A DNA stretch of 30,024 nt from an uncultured Lachnospiraceae bacterium (GTDB lineage: Bacteria; Bacillota; Clostridia; Lachnospirales; Lachnospiraceae), in assembly GCA_937965795.1 (NCBI GenBank), contig CALCMD010000003.1, positions 1 through 30,024 of the forward strand, given 5' to 3'. This document shows positions 19,997-27,438 of this stretch, piece by piece; the first letter of the stretch is position 1; every line of letters begins with the position of its first letter. The notes under the pieces were generated by a model. That model was not told the origin of the DNA, did not search any database, and was given only the letters and a program-made list of their open reading frames with translations. A program made the position numbers and the translations under genes.

Positions 19997-22462
19997 CTAC
20001 ATAATCATATACTCAACATCCTTTTTACCCTTATAATCACGATTCAATCTTCCAATATACTGCTCAAGTCTGCCTGCAAAGGAAACAGGCGAAGCCAGCA
20101 TCAGAGTATCCAGCCTCGGATAATCGAACCCTTCCCCTATTTTCTGACCTGTTGCTACCAAAATCAGACTTTGCTCCCTGGTTACCTCTTTTAGTTTTCT
20201 CCTGACTTCTGAATTTTCTTTATCACTGTTATCCCCATATAAGATAAACACATAATCTGCATCTTTCTGCAGATTGTCGTACAAATATTTTGCCTGCTCT
20301 TTGTACCTTGTCAGAATCACAGGTGTCCTTCCTTCTTTCACACAAGCCCGTGTATCTTCAAGAATCATTTCATTTCTGACAGAATTTGTGCTGATCAGAG
20401 CATACGCTCCGTTAATATCATTTCTGTTTTCATTTATGTCAAGCACCCTTGTATATCGCGGATATACATAGTGACCGATTCCCTGATCAATTGCCCGTTC
20501 TTTTGCAGTATAACTGTGCCTAATTGGTCCCAAAAGCATATGAATAATTTTCTCCAGATTATCTCCTCTTTTGGGTGTTGCCGTTACACCATAAATATAT
20601 CTGGCATTCACCTTCTGCATCACTTCGATGAATGTATTGGAACCGCAGTGATGGCACTCATCCATCAGAACCATGCCGTAAGAATTAATAAAATTATTGA
20701 ATTTTCCTTTACTATACATAGAACCGACCATGGCCACATCAATAATACCAGTCAAAGTATTTTTACCACCATGTAAAATACCAATGACGCTATCCCTCCG
20801 TTTTTCCCTTCCACTTTTCGTTTTGTAAACCGGAAGTTCTTCGTCTATGCTTAAAAATTTATTTAATTCGTCTACCCACTGTTCCAACAAATCTTTACTT
20901 TGAAGCAAAATAAGTGTATTTACTTTTCTCTCAGCAATGAGATAGCTGCAGATTACTGTTTTGCCAAATGCAGTAGCTGCACTGAGAACTCCATGATCAA
21001 ATGTAAGCAAATGCTGTGCTGCCAGATCCTGCTGCGTCTTCAAATCTCCGTTAAAGGAAACTCTTATCGGCCTTCCTTTTTCTCTATGATCAACAATCTC
21101 ATACTCAATACCCGCTTCTTTGCAGGAAGTAAGCAGGTTATCACGAAGACCTCTTGGAATGCAGATATAACCATCCATGTCTTTTCCCATATATACAGCA
21201 CTGAAATTATAATAATTAGAATATCCAAGCCTTTTATTTTTATAAAATACAGGATTGTCAAAGGCAGCCATACTTCGGATCTGATTTTGCAAACGCGGCA
21301 TCAAATTTAATGTATCAACATATACTCCATTCCCGAGAACTATATGTATTTTCCCTACAACATCTGATTTTACAAATCCCTCTATTTTCTTCCAGGGCTT
21401 TGAACGATTCCCGGAAATGGACGGAACCAGCGTTCCCTTTTCTCTGGCAAGCTCTGCCTGCCATTTGCCCATATATTGTTCCACATCTTCGTTTGACAGT
21501 TTTTCAGTATGATTGAATAAAATGTCCCATTGATCCGGATAAGCATTCCAATGTTTATCAACACAAGCACTGTTCCCACTTTTCAGTGCCTGTCCCTGTA
21601 ATGGTAGCGCAATCAGATTTCCTATACTGCTTGCAACATCCTGTGACGGGTACATCCGATCATAATAATGAAAAGATTTCAGATTAATCGAAGATGAGCC
21701 TTTATCCAACAGTAGAAAGCCAAAATTTCTCGCAAGAGATGCTGATATCGGTTTTTTAAAAAATATCCATACATGTGCGCCTCTGCCTGATCTTGATCTT
21801 TCTACTAACGGTGTTATGCCATTTCTTTCACAAATAGATCTCAACGCATCAACCTCTTCATGCCATTCATCCGTAACATTGGCAAAATCTGTCTTTTCAG
21901 CACCTTTCTCATGATTATCAAAATCAAAAACAATGAACCGGCACGTACCATTGGGAAATAGTGGATACCCCCCTAATACATCTGCACCATCTTCCCTATA
22001 CCCAAGAAGGTGCTCTATGATCTTCTTAGGCTTAAGTTCTGTCCAGCTCCTATGCTCACAGGCTTCGCAATTAATTTTTTCACCATGCTGTTTCGGGCAT
22101 ATCCTATCATTCCATCTATGATCACACTGTGGAAAATACCCTCCTTTTGTACCTCTTTTGGCATATACATCCGTTCTCCCCCAAAACATTGCAAAAAATC
22201 TATTTGCCAGTTTCTCCGTAATATATTTACTTTGGATACGTCCTCCCTGGTCAGGATCGTACTCTTCAATACTTTCTATTTTTTCTTCAAATACATTTTC
22301 TGACTCATAAATAATATCCTCCTTATCTAACAGTTTCTTCAATCTTCTGTTTTCATCCTGAAGGCTTCGCACTAACTTTCGAAGTGAATCTAAATCATAG
22401 GCTTCTACATTCATATATTCATCGCTTTCTCTTGAAAAATTATTGACGGCTTCCCTTACCAA
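19997..22462 (-). CDS. TOTE-type archaeo-eukaryotic primase / SF2 helicase, C-terminally frameshifted
   Basis: This 821-residue protein has a coiled N-terminus, then a primase domain of the AEP-TOTE type. That domain has a Cys cluster (Cys113, 122, 132, 135), the catalytic FDFD at 179-182, RSGRGAH at 224-230 and GNLIALPLQG at 281-290. The SF2 helicase that follows has Walker A ATAFGKT at ~496-502, DECH at 601-604, TATP at 627-630, and a late motif (QKIGEGFDYPRLDTL; QYIGRLNRDYKG). Such primase-helicases occur in predicted conflict (defence) systems. The frame ends early through a shift near 20012; the lost end is the PLD-like 19470-19970 part. The start is uncertain: TTG at 22462 overlaps the upstream gene by 23 bp with its Shine-Dalgarno too close, and ATG at 22414 has only a weak one. 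It may still act if the C-terminal domain is dispensable. Confidence 0.83.
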   Translation of the reverse strand: MVREAVNNFSRESDEYMNVEAYDLDSLRKLVRSLQDENRRLKKLLDKEDIIYESENVFEEKIESIEEYDPDQGGRIQSKYITEKLANRFFAMFWGRTDVYAKRGTKGGYFPQCDHRWNDRICPKQHGEKINCEACEHRSWTELKPKKIIEHLLGYREDGADVLGGYPLFPNGTCRFIVFDFDNHEKGAEKTDFANVTDEWHEEVDALRSICERNGITPLVERSRSGRGAHVWIFFKKPISASLARNFGFLLLDKGSSSINLKSFHYYDRMYPSQDVASSIGNLIALPLQGQALKSGNSACVDKHWNAYPDQWDILFNHTEKLSNEDVEQYMGKWQAELAREKGTLVPSISGNRSKPWKKIEGFVKSDVVGKIHIVLGNGVYVDTLNLMPRLQNQIRSMAAFDNPVFYKNKRLGYSNYYNFSAVYMGKDMDGYICIPRGLRDNLLTSCKEAGIEYEIVDHREKGRPIRVSFNGDLKTQQDLAAQHLLTFDHGVLSAATAFGKTVICSYLIAERKVNTLILLQSKDLLEQWVDELNKFLSIDEELPVYKTKSGREKRRDSVIGILHGGKNTLTGIIDVAMVGSMYSKGKFNNFINSYGMVLMDECHHCGSNTFIEVMQKVNARYIYGVTATPKRGDNLEKIIHMLLGPIRHSYTAKERAIDQGIGHYVYPRYTRVLDINENRNDINGAYALISTNSVRNEMILEDTRACVKEGRTPVILTRYKEQAKYLYDNLQKDADYVFILYGDNSDKENSEVRRKLKEVTREQSLILVATGQKIGEGFDYPRLDTLMLASPVSFAGRLEQYIGRLNRDYKGKKDVEYMIM

Positions 22463-23954
22463 CTCTCCCTAAATCAATCAACCATTTTCCTTTCTTGGTA
22501 GCTCCCACTCGCACAAGAATCCCCCTGTTTTTCAATTTGTTCATGACATATCTGATTCCGTTTTTTGACATTCCTATAATCTCTGCCATTTTATCCTGTG
22601 TAATTTCAGGGTTCTTCAATATAAGTTTCACTACCTTTTTCTCTGTATCCGATAAATCAGAGAATAAATCATCCTCTATTTTTTCTATGCCAGTTTCTAT
22701 GCCAGTCATTTCACTTTCTGTGCCCGTATTCGCTATTTTTGTGCCAGTCTCTATAAATCTATCCGTATTTTCTATGCCAGTTTCTACATTTGACCGATAA
22801 AAAATCACCCGAAACGCATCACCCATGTCAACAAACTCTGGTTCTCGAACTCCATATTCTCTACACCCTCGAATCATTCTCTGAAGACCTGTTCCCCACT
22901 GTTCAATAATACCCATCCGGCTAAATAACTCTGCAATACAAACATTACGAATCTTTGAACGTCCTGCTATAGCCTGCTCCACTGTCAACCCTCCATACAG
23001 CATACCTGGAGAAGTTATCTCCACTCTGTTATCATAGATTGCAATCTGAACACAGGAATGTTCCAGATAGCATCTATGACAGACCGAATTGATAATTGCC
23101 TCCCGAATACTTTCAGGCGGTAATTCATATTTGTCTTTTCGGACAATCCCATCAATCGTTGCACCAAGGTTAATATGCTTTAATACAAACTGGTATGCTT
23201 CCTCAATCTGATTATAAATTGATCCGGCAAATTCCCGCTTGTCAACAAATATTGCTCTGTCTTCCCCTTTAAACAATGCACACTGTATTTTAGCAAATCG
23301 AAAAGTATTATTTGTACAAAGTATAAAGGCATTTGTTGGCAGATAGTTTTTACCACTTTTCTTCAAAAGTCCCCAATTTTCCAGATTAGTAACCGCTATC
23401 TTCCTTACTTTACTTATTGGCAATCCCCTTGATTCAGCAATATATTTTTGAATATCATTGCATAATTTTAAAGCCTGCTTTTCATCGTAGTCTATTTCAA
23501 CATTAACAATTTCATCATACGATTTGCCCGCTCCCTGATATTGCAAATCCTTTAATATTGCCTCATCCACCGGTCTGCTGGTTCCTGCTACCCGAATATA
23601 GGTTCCATTCTCTTTTCCCATACTTCGTATATAATATGGCCTGTTCTGTCCCGGATATATTTCTATCTGAACAATACACTTTCCCTTTATTGTCTGGAAA
23701 GTAACATCTGGAACAATTTGAGGAGCACACATATCCGAAACTGCATTGGCAATCTTGTCCATAATCTGAAATACAGCGCTTGGTTCAACTCCAACAATAT
23801 TTCTCGTGTCATCATCTACTCCAATTATTATTTTTCCACCTGATGTATTAGCATAAGCAACGATTGTCTTCATATATTTTTTACTATCATCTGGAAGTTT
23901 TCTTTTAAATTCTACATTTTTTGATTCACCGCTTTTTATTTCTTCAAGTGTCAT
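22440..23954 (-). CDS. AlbA_2/Schlafen-type putative DNA-binding ATPase-like regulator
   Basis: This is a 504-residue protein. Residues ~1-130 form the AlbA_2 domain (ESKNVEFKRKLPDD; YANTSGGKIIIGVDDD), related to Schlafen cores. Residues ~280-390 match the RecG-like C-terminal module (PESIREAIINSVCHRCYLEH; ITSPGMLYGGL; EQWGTGLQRMIRGC). A low-complexity linker of ETGI/NTGT-like units follows. The C-terminal winged helix (LSDTEKKVVKLILKNPEITQ; KNGIRYVMNKLKNRG) should bind DNA. GGGGG about 6 bases before the ATG supports the start. It overlaps the primase-helicase gene downstream and follows the recombinase-like gene by 29 bp, so the three form one operon. Proteins of this family are often called transcriptional regulators and are frequent in defence islands; the activity is not established. 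Confidence 0.85.
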   Translation of the reverse strand: MTLEEIKSGESKNVEFKRKLPDDSKKYMKTIVAYANTSGGKIIIGVDDDTRNIVGVEPSAVFQIMDKIANAVSDMCAPQIVPDVTFQTIKGKCIVQIEIYPGQNRPYYIRSMGKENGTYIRVAGTSRPVDEAILKDLQYQGAGKSYDEIVNVEIDYDEKQALKLCNDIQKYIAESRGLPISKVRKIAVTNLENWGLLKKSGKNYLPTNAFILCTNNTFRFAKIQCALFKGEDRAIFVDKREFAGSIYNQIEEAYQFVLKHINLGATIDGIVRKDKYELPPESIREAIINSVCHRCYLEHSCVQIAIYDNRVEITSPGMLYGGLTVEQAIAGRSKIRNVCIAELFSRMGIIEQWGTGLQRMIRGCREYGVREPEFVDMGDAFRVIFYRSNVETGIENTDRFIETGTKIANTGTESEMTGIETGIEKIEDDLFSDLSDTEKKVVKLILKNPEITQDKMAEIIGMSKNGIRYVMNKLKNRGILVRVGATKKGKWLIDLGRVGKGSRQ

Positions 23955-23983
23955 ATTATTCCCCCTTATTCACATAAAATATC

Positions 23984-25405
23984 CTATATGAGTTTTTCAA
24001 GAAACTCCGCCATTGGGTGACTTTCCTTTTCATTTCTCTTCTCTACGATACAGTTAATCTCTTTCAATGATATGTAATTGCCCAAATTCCAAATTTCTAT
24101 ATTCATCAAATATACAATTTTTTCCAAAGCTTCTCCCTGTTCAAGTAAATACCTGACGAGAGAACCACGTATATTAGCTGGTGTCAAGGATTTATAATAT
24201 GCATCATCAGGATCAATTTTGGTAAGCTTGCTAAACACATCATTAATTACATCTTCACGGATTGGTTCTTCGCCGTTATCCTTGGTACGATAAAAAACAT
24301 AATCCCCACTTACACCAAGAGCTCTCAATCTTTGTAAAGCCCTTATGAGTTCCTCTGGCATACGTATCTCTTTTTCTTCCAGTTTTAATTTATCCTTTAT
24401 ACTCCCGTCGTTATTCCAACTGAAATTTTCTTTCCATTTTAGAAAACGTAATTTTCTCCGTTCCAAGCCGAAAGATAATTCCATCAGGAACATCGCAATA
24501 TCTCTTTCTTTATTTTTCCCAGTATCCAAATATTGTATAGCTTTTTTCAATTTATCCGATTGATCTGAAACAAAAACATTCCTCCGTTCATCCTGCTTTA
24601 AAGCTTTGGTAAACCCCTCCAACATTGCTTTTGTACTGATGTCAAAAGTTCCCTTCATAGACATGCAACACATAAAATCTTTAATATAGAAAAACGCACT
24701 TTTTAATGTATTCTCTTTCCTTAATTTTGTCTTTTTCTCTATGTAAGAATAAAAATCGGTCAATTCTATTGTATCATAGACATTATCTGTCTCATTTTTT
24801 AAATACCACTTCCCCATATCTACCGAACAGTATTTTAGAAACCTTTTTAACGCCGATGAATAAGCCGGCCAGCTTTTTTCGCTCCCTTTATAATAACAAT
24901 TTCTATATCCCGCAATATCCCTAAAATAATATATGTTTGGCTCAACGCCTAATATATTATCATAAGAAAGAAAATCAAAATACTCTTGATCCGAATTTTT
25001 ACCGTAAATAATCTCTAAAACTGTCTTTTTCGTTTGAAAATCTGATTGCCCTTTACCAATATTATTGTTAAACAACCAAATCCCTTTAGGACTTATTACC
25101 ATCCCCCATTCAATAGTACTATTTTTTACTCCTTCTTCTGTATAATCTCTGAACAAACGGTTTACAACACTTCTCTCATCTACTTCAGCAAGCGTTATTT
25201 TGATTTTTAGCCTTTTATCTATTATATATACTTGTTGTTCAACATTCCTATCCATAGTTAAAGCGTGATCGTATCCTAATTTCTTCTGAAAAATCTCCTC
25301 AAACACGCATTGACGAAACTCTTCTATGGCACTCTCTCTTTCTGCACTTAAAAATTTTCTTGATTCCGCTTCTATTCGTTTCAATTCATTTGTATTGTTT
25401 CGCAT
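23984..25405 (-). CDS. Tyrosine-recombinase-like protein with N-terminal restriction-like domain
   Basis: This protein has 473 residues from ATG 25405; numbering here starts 7 residues earlier, at 25426. Residues ~25-150 resemble the N-terminal part of restriction endonucleases (KIKITLAEVD; TIEWGMVISPKGIWLFN); the nuclease residues are not certain. Residues ~185-290 look like a core-binding, SAM-like domain and ~300-460 like a tyrosine recombinase catalytic domain: FGLERRKLRFLKW (box I Arg323/324), TPANIRGSLVRYLLEQG (box II Arg420), and Tyr451 in GNYISLKEI. The usual His residues are replaced (Ala417, and Asn442 in LMN), so catalysis may be altered. GAAGGG before 25405 decides the start. It sits next to the repeat ending the subtilase gene, the expected place for an integrase. 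A non-recombining defence component is the alternative. Confidence 0.65.
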   Translation of the reverse strand: MRNNTNELKRIEAESRKFLSAERESAIEEFRQCVFEEIFQKKLGYDHALTMDRNVEQQVYIIDKRLKIKITLAEVDERSVVNRLFRDYTEEGVKNSTIEWGMVISPKGIWLFNNNIGKGQSDFQTKKTVLEIIYGKNSDQEYFDFLSYDNILGVEPNIYYFRDIAGYRNCYYKGSEKSWPAYSSALKRFLKYCSVDMGKWYLKNETDNVYDTIELTDFYSYIEKKTKLRKENTLKSAFFYIKDFMCCMSMKGTFDISTKAMLEGFTKALKQDERRNVFVSDQSDKLKKAIQYLDTGKNKERDIAMFLMELSFGLERRKLRFLKWKENFSWNNDGSIKDKLKLEEKEIRMPEELIRALQRLRALGVSGDYVFYRTKDNGEEPIREDVINDVFSKLTKIDPDDAYYKSLTPANIRGSLVRYLLEQGEALEKIVYLMNIEIWNLGNYISLKEINCIVEKRNEKESHPMAEFLEKLI

Positions 25406-25441
25406 ATTTGCACCCTTCTTTTTCATAATGATATTAGCATA

Positions 25442-25451
25442 CCATATATGG
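25442..25451. promoter_or_regulatory. Palindrome CCATATATGG in recombinase-like gene promoter region
   Basis: A perfect 10-bp palindrome lies 37 bp upstream of the chosen start codon, overlapping where the promoter should be (TATGCT and TAATAT lie just downstream on the minus strand). It may be an operator for autoregulation; chance is possible in such AT-rich DNA. Confidence 0.35.
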
Positions 25452-25528
25452 CAGAAAAATTAAATACATGAAATAATATTTTATATGGTTTTAAGTGAAT
25501 AATAATGCCATTACTCTAATTATCATGT

Positions 25529-25574
25529 AATAAACACTTTATCCAACATATGAGTGACGAATAAAGTGTTTATT
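25529..25574. repeat. 14-bp perfect inverted repeat between subtilase end and recombinase gene
   Basis: AATAAACACTTTAT (25529-25542) and its complement (25561-25574) are separated by 18 bases. It lies 20 bp after the subtilase stop. It could be a large-loop terminator for the subtilase gene or a pair of recombinase-binding sites at the element's left end. The rest of 25406-25594 shows nothing further. Confidence 0.7.
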
Positions 25575-25594
25575 GAATCAAAGATCTCTCAATT

Positions 25595-25718
25595 CTATCC
25601 CGGCAGACTGTCCCTGACACACAGCGCTCCATACCCCACCTGCGGGTTCGGATACTCCGTAAATCCCGGCAAAGGTCTCGCCCCCCGCCTTAAGTACGCC
25701 TTCACCTTCTCCCCGTAC
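25595..25718. repeat. Repeat copy B in subtilase 3' end (putative attL)
   Basis: This is the partner of 19210-19333. From 25607 to 25718 it aligns gap-free with about four mismatches by eye; the last three codons before the stop differ more. The longest exact block is roughly 70 bp (about 25626-25695). It lies next to the recombinase-like gene, as an attL would. Confidence 0.85.
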
Positions 25719-27331
25719 AGAAACGCATCATTCCCATTCACGATCCCCCACTGCATCAGCATCGCCGCCGCCCCCGTGACAAAAGGCACCGCAAAGGAAG
25801 TTCCCGTTCTGGCCTGATACCCACCTCCGGGCGCTGCCGTCATAATATCCACCCCCGGAGCCACCAGATCCGGTTTCACGAAATATGCAGTTCTGGTATA
25901 TCCCCGTCCGGAAAAAGGGGCATACGTCATCAGACGGGAATTATATGCCCCTACTGAAATAAGTTTTCTTGCGCTGGATGGAAGGGTAAGCGTCGTATCC
26001 GGCGTAGGCTCATAGAAACGGCTTCCAATATTCAGGCTTCCCTCCGATGGAAGCCACATATTGTAACGTCCATCCACGATTCTTCGGGGAATCAGGCGCA
26101 GACGCCAGATTCCGCTGTCTATAAAATCATGCGCCGGAAGAAAATCCAGATAAATTTCCTGTGCCACGCTGTAGGGACTGGGCTTTCCGTAATAGACCAG
26201 AATCTCCGTTTCTCCCGACCGATACCGCTGCGGCCCCAGCGTTTCCCGCAAAGGCCCTATGTTTTCCCCGGACGGTGAAACCAGAAGAACCTCTATTTCA
26301 TCCACATACGATTTCCAGAACTGGATATTAAAAGAAGTCTCTCCCGGCGCTATCCCTACCTGCACCTCCCGCACTTCATCCCCGTTCATCCTTCCTGCGG
26401 TATGTCCTGCCGCCGCCCCTTCATTCCCCGTGCCTGCCACAATCGTCGTTTTCCAGACATTCGACATACTATCCAGATAAGTCTCGAAAAGGCTGGTTCC
26501 GTCATGCGCGCCGTAGACCGTGCCAAAACTCAGATTTATAACGACGGGCTTTTGAAATTCCAGCGCCTTTCGAATTACATAATCAACCCCCTGCATCAAT
26601 TCCGTCGTTCTTGGAAAAGCATTTTCCCTCTGCAATCCCATCTTCACCACCAGAATATCACTTTTGGGCGCCATACCCCGGTACTGTCCATTCGACGCCC
26701 TTCCGTTTCCCGCAGCGATCCCCAAAACCCCCGTTCCATGTCCGTTCAGGTCTCTGGAAGGCACGATCTGGTATCTTTCCTGCGCCGTCGGCGCTTTCAG
26801 CGCTTCATCAATCTGCTCTCTTGTAAACTCCGCGCCCATGCGAAATCCCTCTGGCGGAGTTCCTGCGGCTGTCTGATCCCATAACGCCAGAATCCTCGTA
26901 CTTCCATCCTCATTCCTGAAATCCGGATGTGCATAATCCACCCCGGAATCCAGTACTGCCACGATGACATCCTGTCCCAGAAGATCATACTGTGCCGTCT
27001 GAAGAGCGCTGACACAGGAAACAGATTTTCCCTGATTCACGGCGAAAATCAGTCTTTTCGGTTTTTCCACATACTCGATCTCCGGCTGGTCTGTCAGCGC
27101 ATCGATCCGATCCTCCGGCAATTGGATAATCGCATAGTTATTCGTAAGCTCTGTGATCTGCACCTCCTCATCCTCCAGCCGCAGAATATCCCCGTGATAT
27201 TTCACGATGATCTCCCATTTTCGGGTTTCCTCGTCAAACCCCACCAGCAGCTCCGGTGATTTTTCCCGCTCCTCCAACGTTGCATCCAGGGCAAGATTTA
27301 AAAGGTTTTCTATTTTCTGGTCATCTGCCAT
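25595..27331 (-). CDS. S8 family subtilisin-like serine protease
   Basis: This 578-residue protease has the complete catalytic triad: Asp128 (VAVLDSGVDYAHP), His198 (LNGHGTGVLG) and Ser512 (TGTSFAVPFVTG), with oxyanion Asn303 (AGTGNEG). The first ~100 residues form a prodomain-like region, and an insert of ~150 residues lies between the oxyanion Asn and Ser, as in the Csp-like subtilases of Clostridia. No signal peptide is seen, so it may act inside the cell or spore, or be exported in another way. The last ~40 codons are the segment duplicated at 19210-19333, so the present 3' end may have been supplied by the inserted element. A weak GAGAGAG ribosome site precedes the ATG. Confidence 0.92.
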   Translation of the reverse strand: MADDQKIENLLNLALDATLEEREKSPELLVGFDEETRKWEIIVKYHGDILRLEDEEVQITELTNNYAIIQLPEDRIDALTDQPEIEYVEKPKRLIFAVNQGKSVSCVSALQTAQYDLLGQDVIVAVLDSGVDYAHPDFRNEDGSTRILALWDQTAAGTPPEGFRMGAEFTREQIDEALKAPTAQERYQIVPSRDLNGHGTGVLGIAAGNGRASNGQYRGMAPKSDILVVKMGLQRENAFPRTTELMQGVDYVIRKALEFQKPVVINLSFGTVYGAHDGTSLFETYLDSMSNVWKTTIVAGTGNEGAAAGHTAGRMNGDEVREVQVGIAPGETSFNIQFWKSYVDEIEVLLVSPSGENIGPLRETLGPQRYRSGETEILVYYGKPSPYSVAQEIYLDFLPAHDFIDSGIWRLRLIPRRIVDGRYNMWLPSEGSLNIGSRFYEPTPDTTLTLPSSARKLISVGAYNSRLMTYAPFSGRGYTRTAYFVKPDLVAPGVDIMTAAPGGGYQARTGTSFAVPFVTGAAAMLMQWGIVNGNDAFLYGEKVKAYLRRGARPLPGFTEYPNPQVGYGALCVRDSLPG

Positions 27332-27365
27332 CTATTCTCTCTCTTCTTTTTTGTCTTCTTTCCAA

Positions 27366-27403
27366 AATATGCAGGGGCAGGTAAAACACATACCTGCCCC
27401 TGC
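27366..27403 (-). terminator. Strong terminator after the large repeat protein gene
   Basis: A perfect 12-bp stem GCAGGGGCAGGT / ACCTGCCCCTGC (27371-27382 with 27392-27403) with a 9-base loop, followed on the minus strand by ATATTTTGG. It lies 35 bp after the stop codon of the 27439 gene. Confidence 0.85.
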
Positions 27404-27438
27404 ATTTTCTGAAATTTTCGCTGAAAATATGCCCGGAT

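Larger units (their letters stand above)
19210..25718. mobile_element. Putative ~6.4-kb integrative element in the subtilase 3' end
   Basis: Direct repeats of the subtilase gene end (19210-19333 and 25595-25718, 6385 bp apart) enclose a recombinase-like gene, an AlbA_2 protein and a frameshifted TOTE-type primase-helicase. The genes inside are AT-rich compared with the flanking subtilase. The layout is that of an element that inserts in the 3' end of a host gene and carries a replacement end, leaving the protease frame intact. No conjugation or capsid genes are present, so it would be a small non-conjugative island. The repeats could instead come from two tandem subtilase paralogues, one of which was deleted. 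Confidence 0.6.

Noticed and set aside
19997..20022. Programmed -1 ribosomal frameshift
   Set aside because: The overlap region lacks a slippery heptamer and no downstream pseudoknot is obvious; simple inactivation is more likely.
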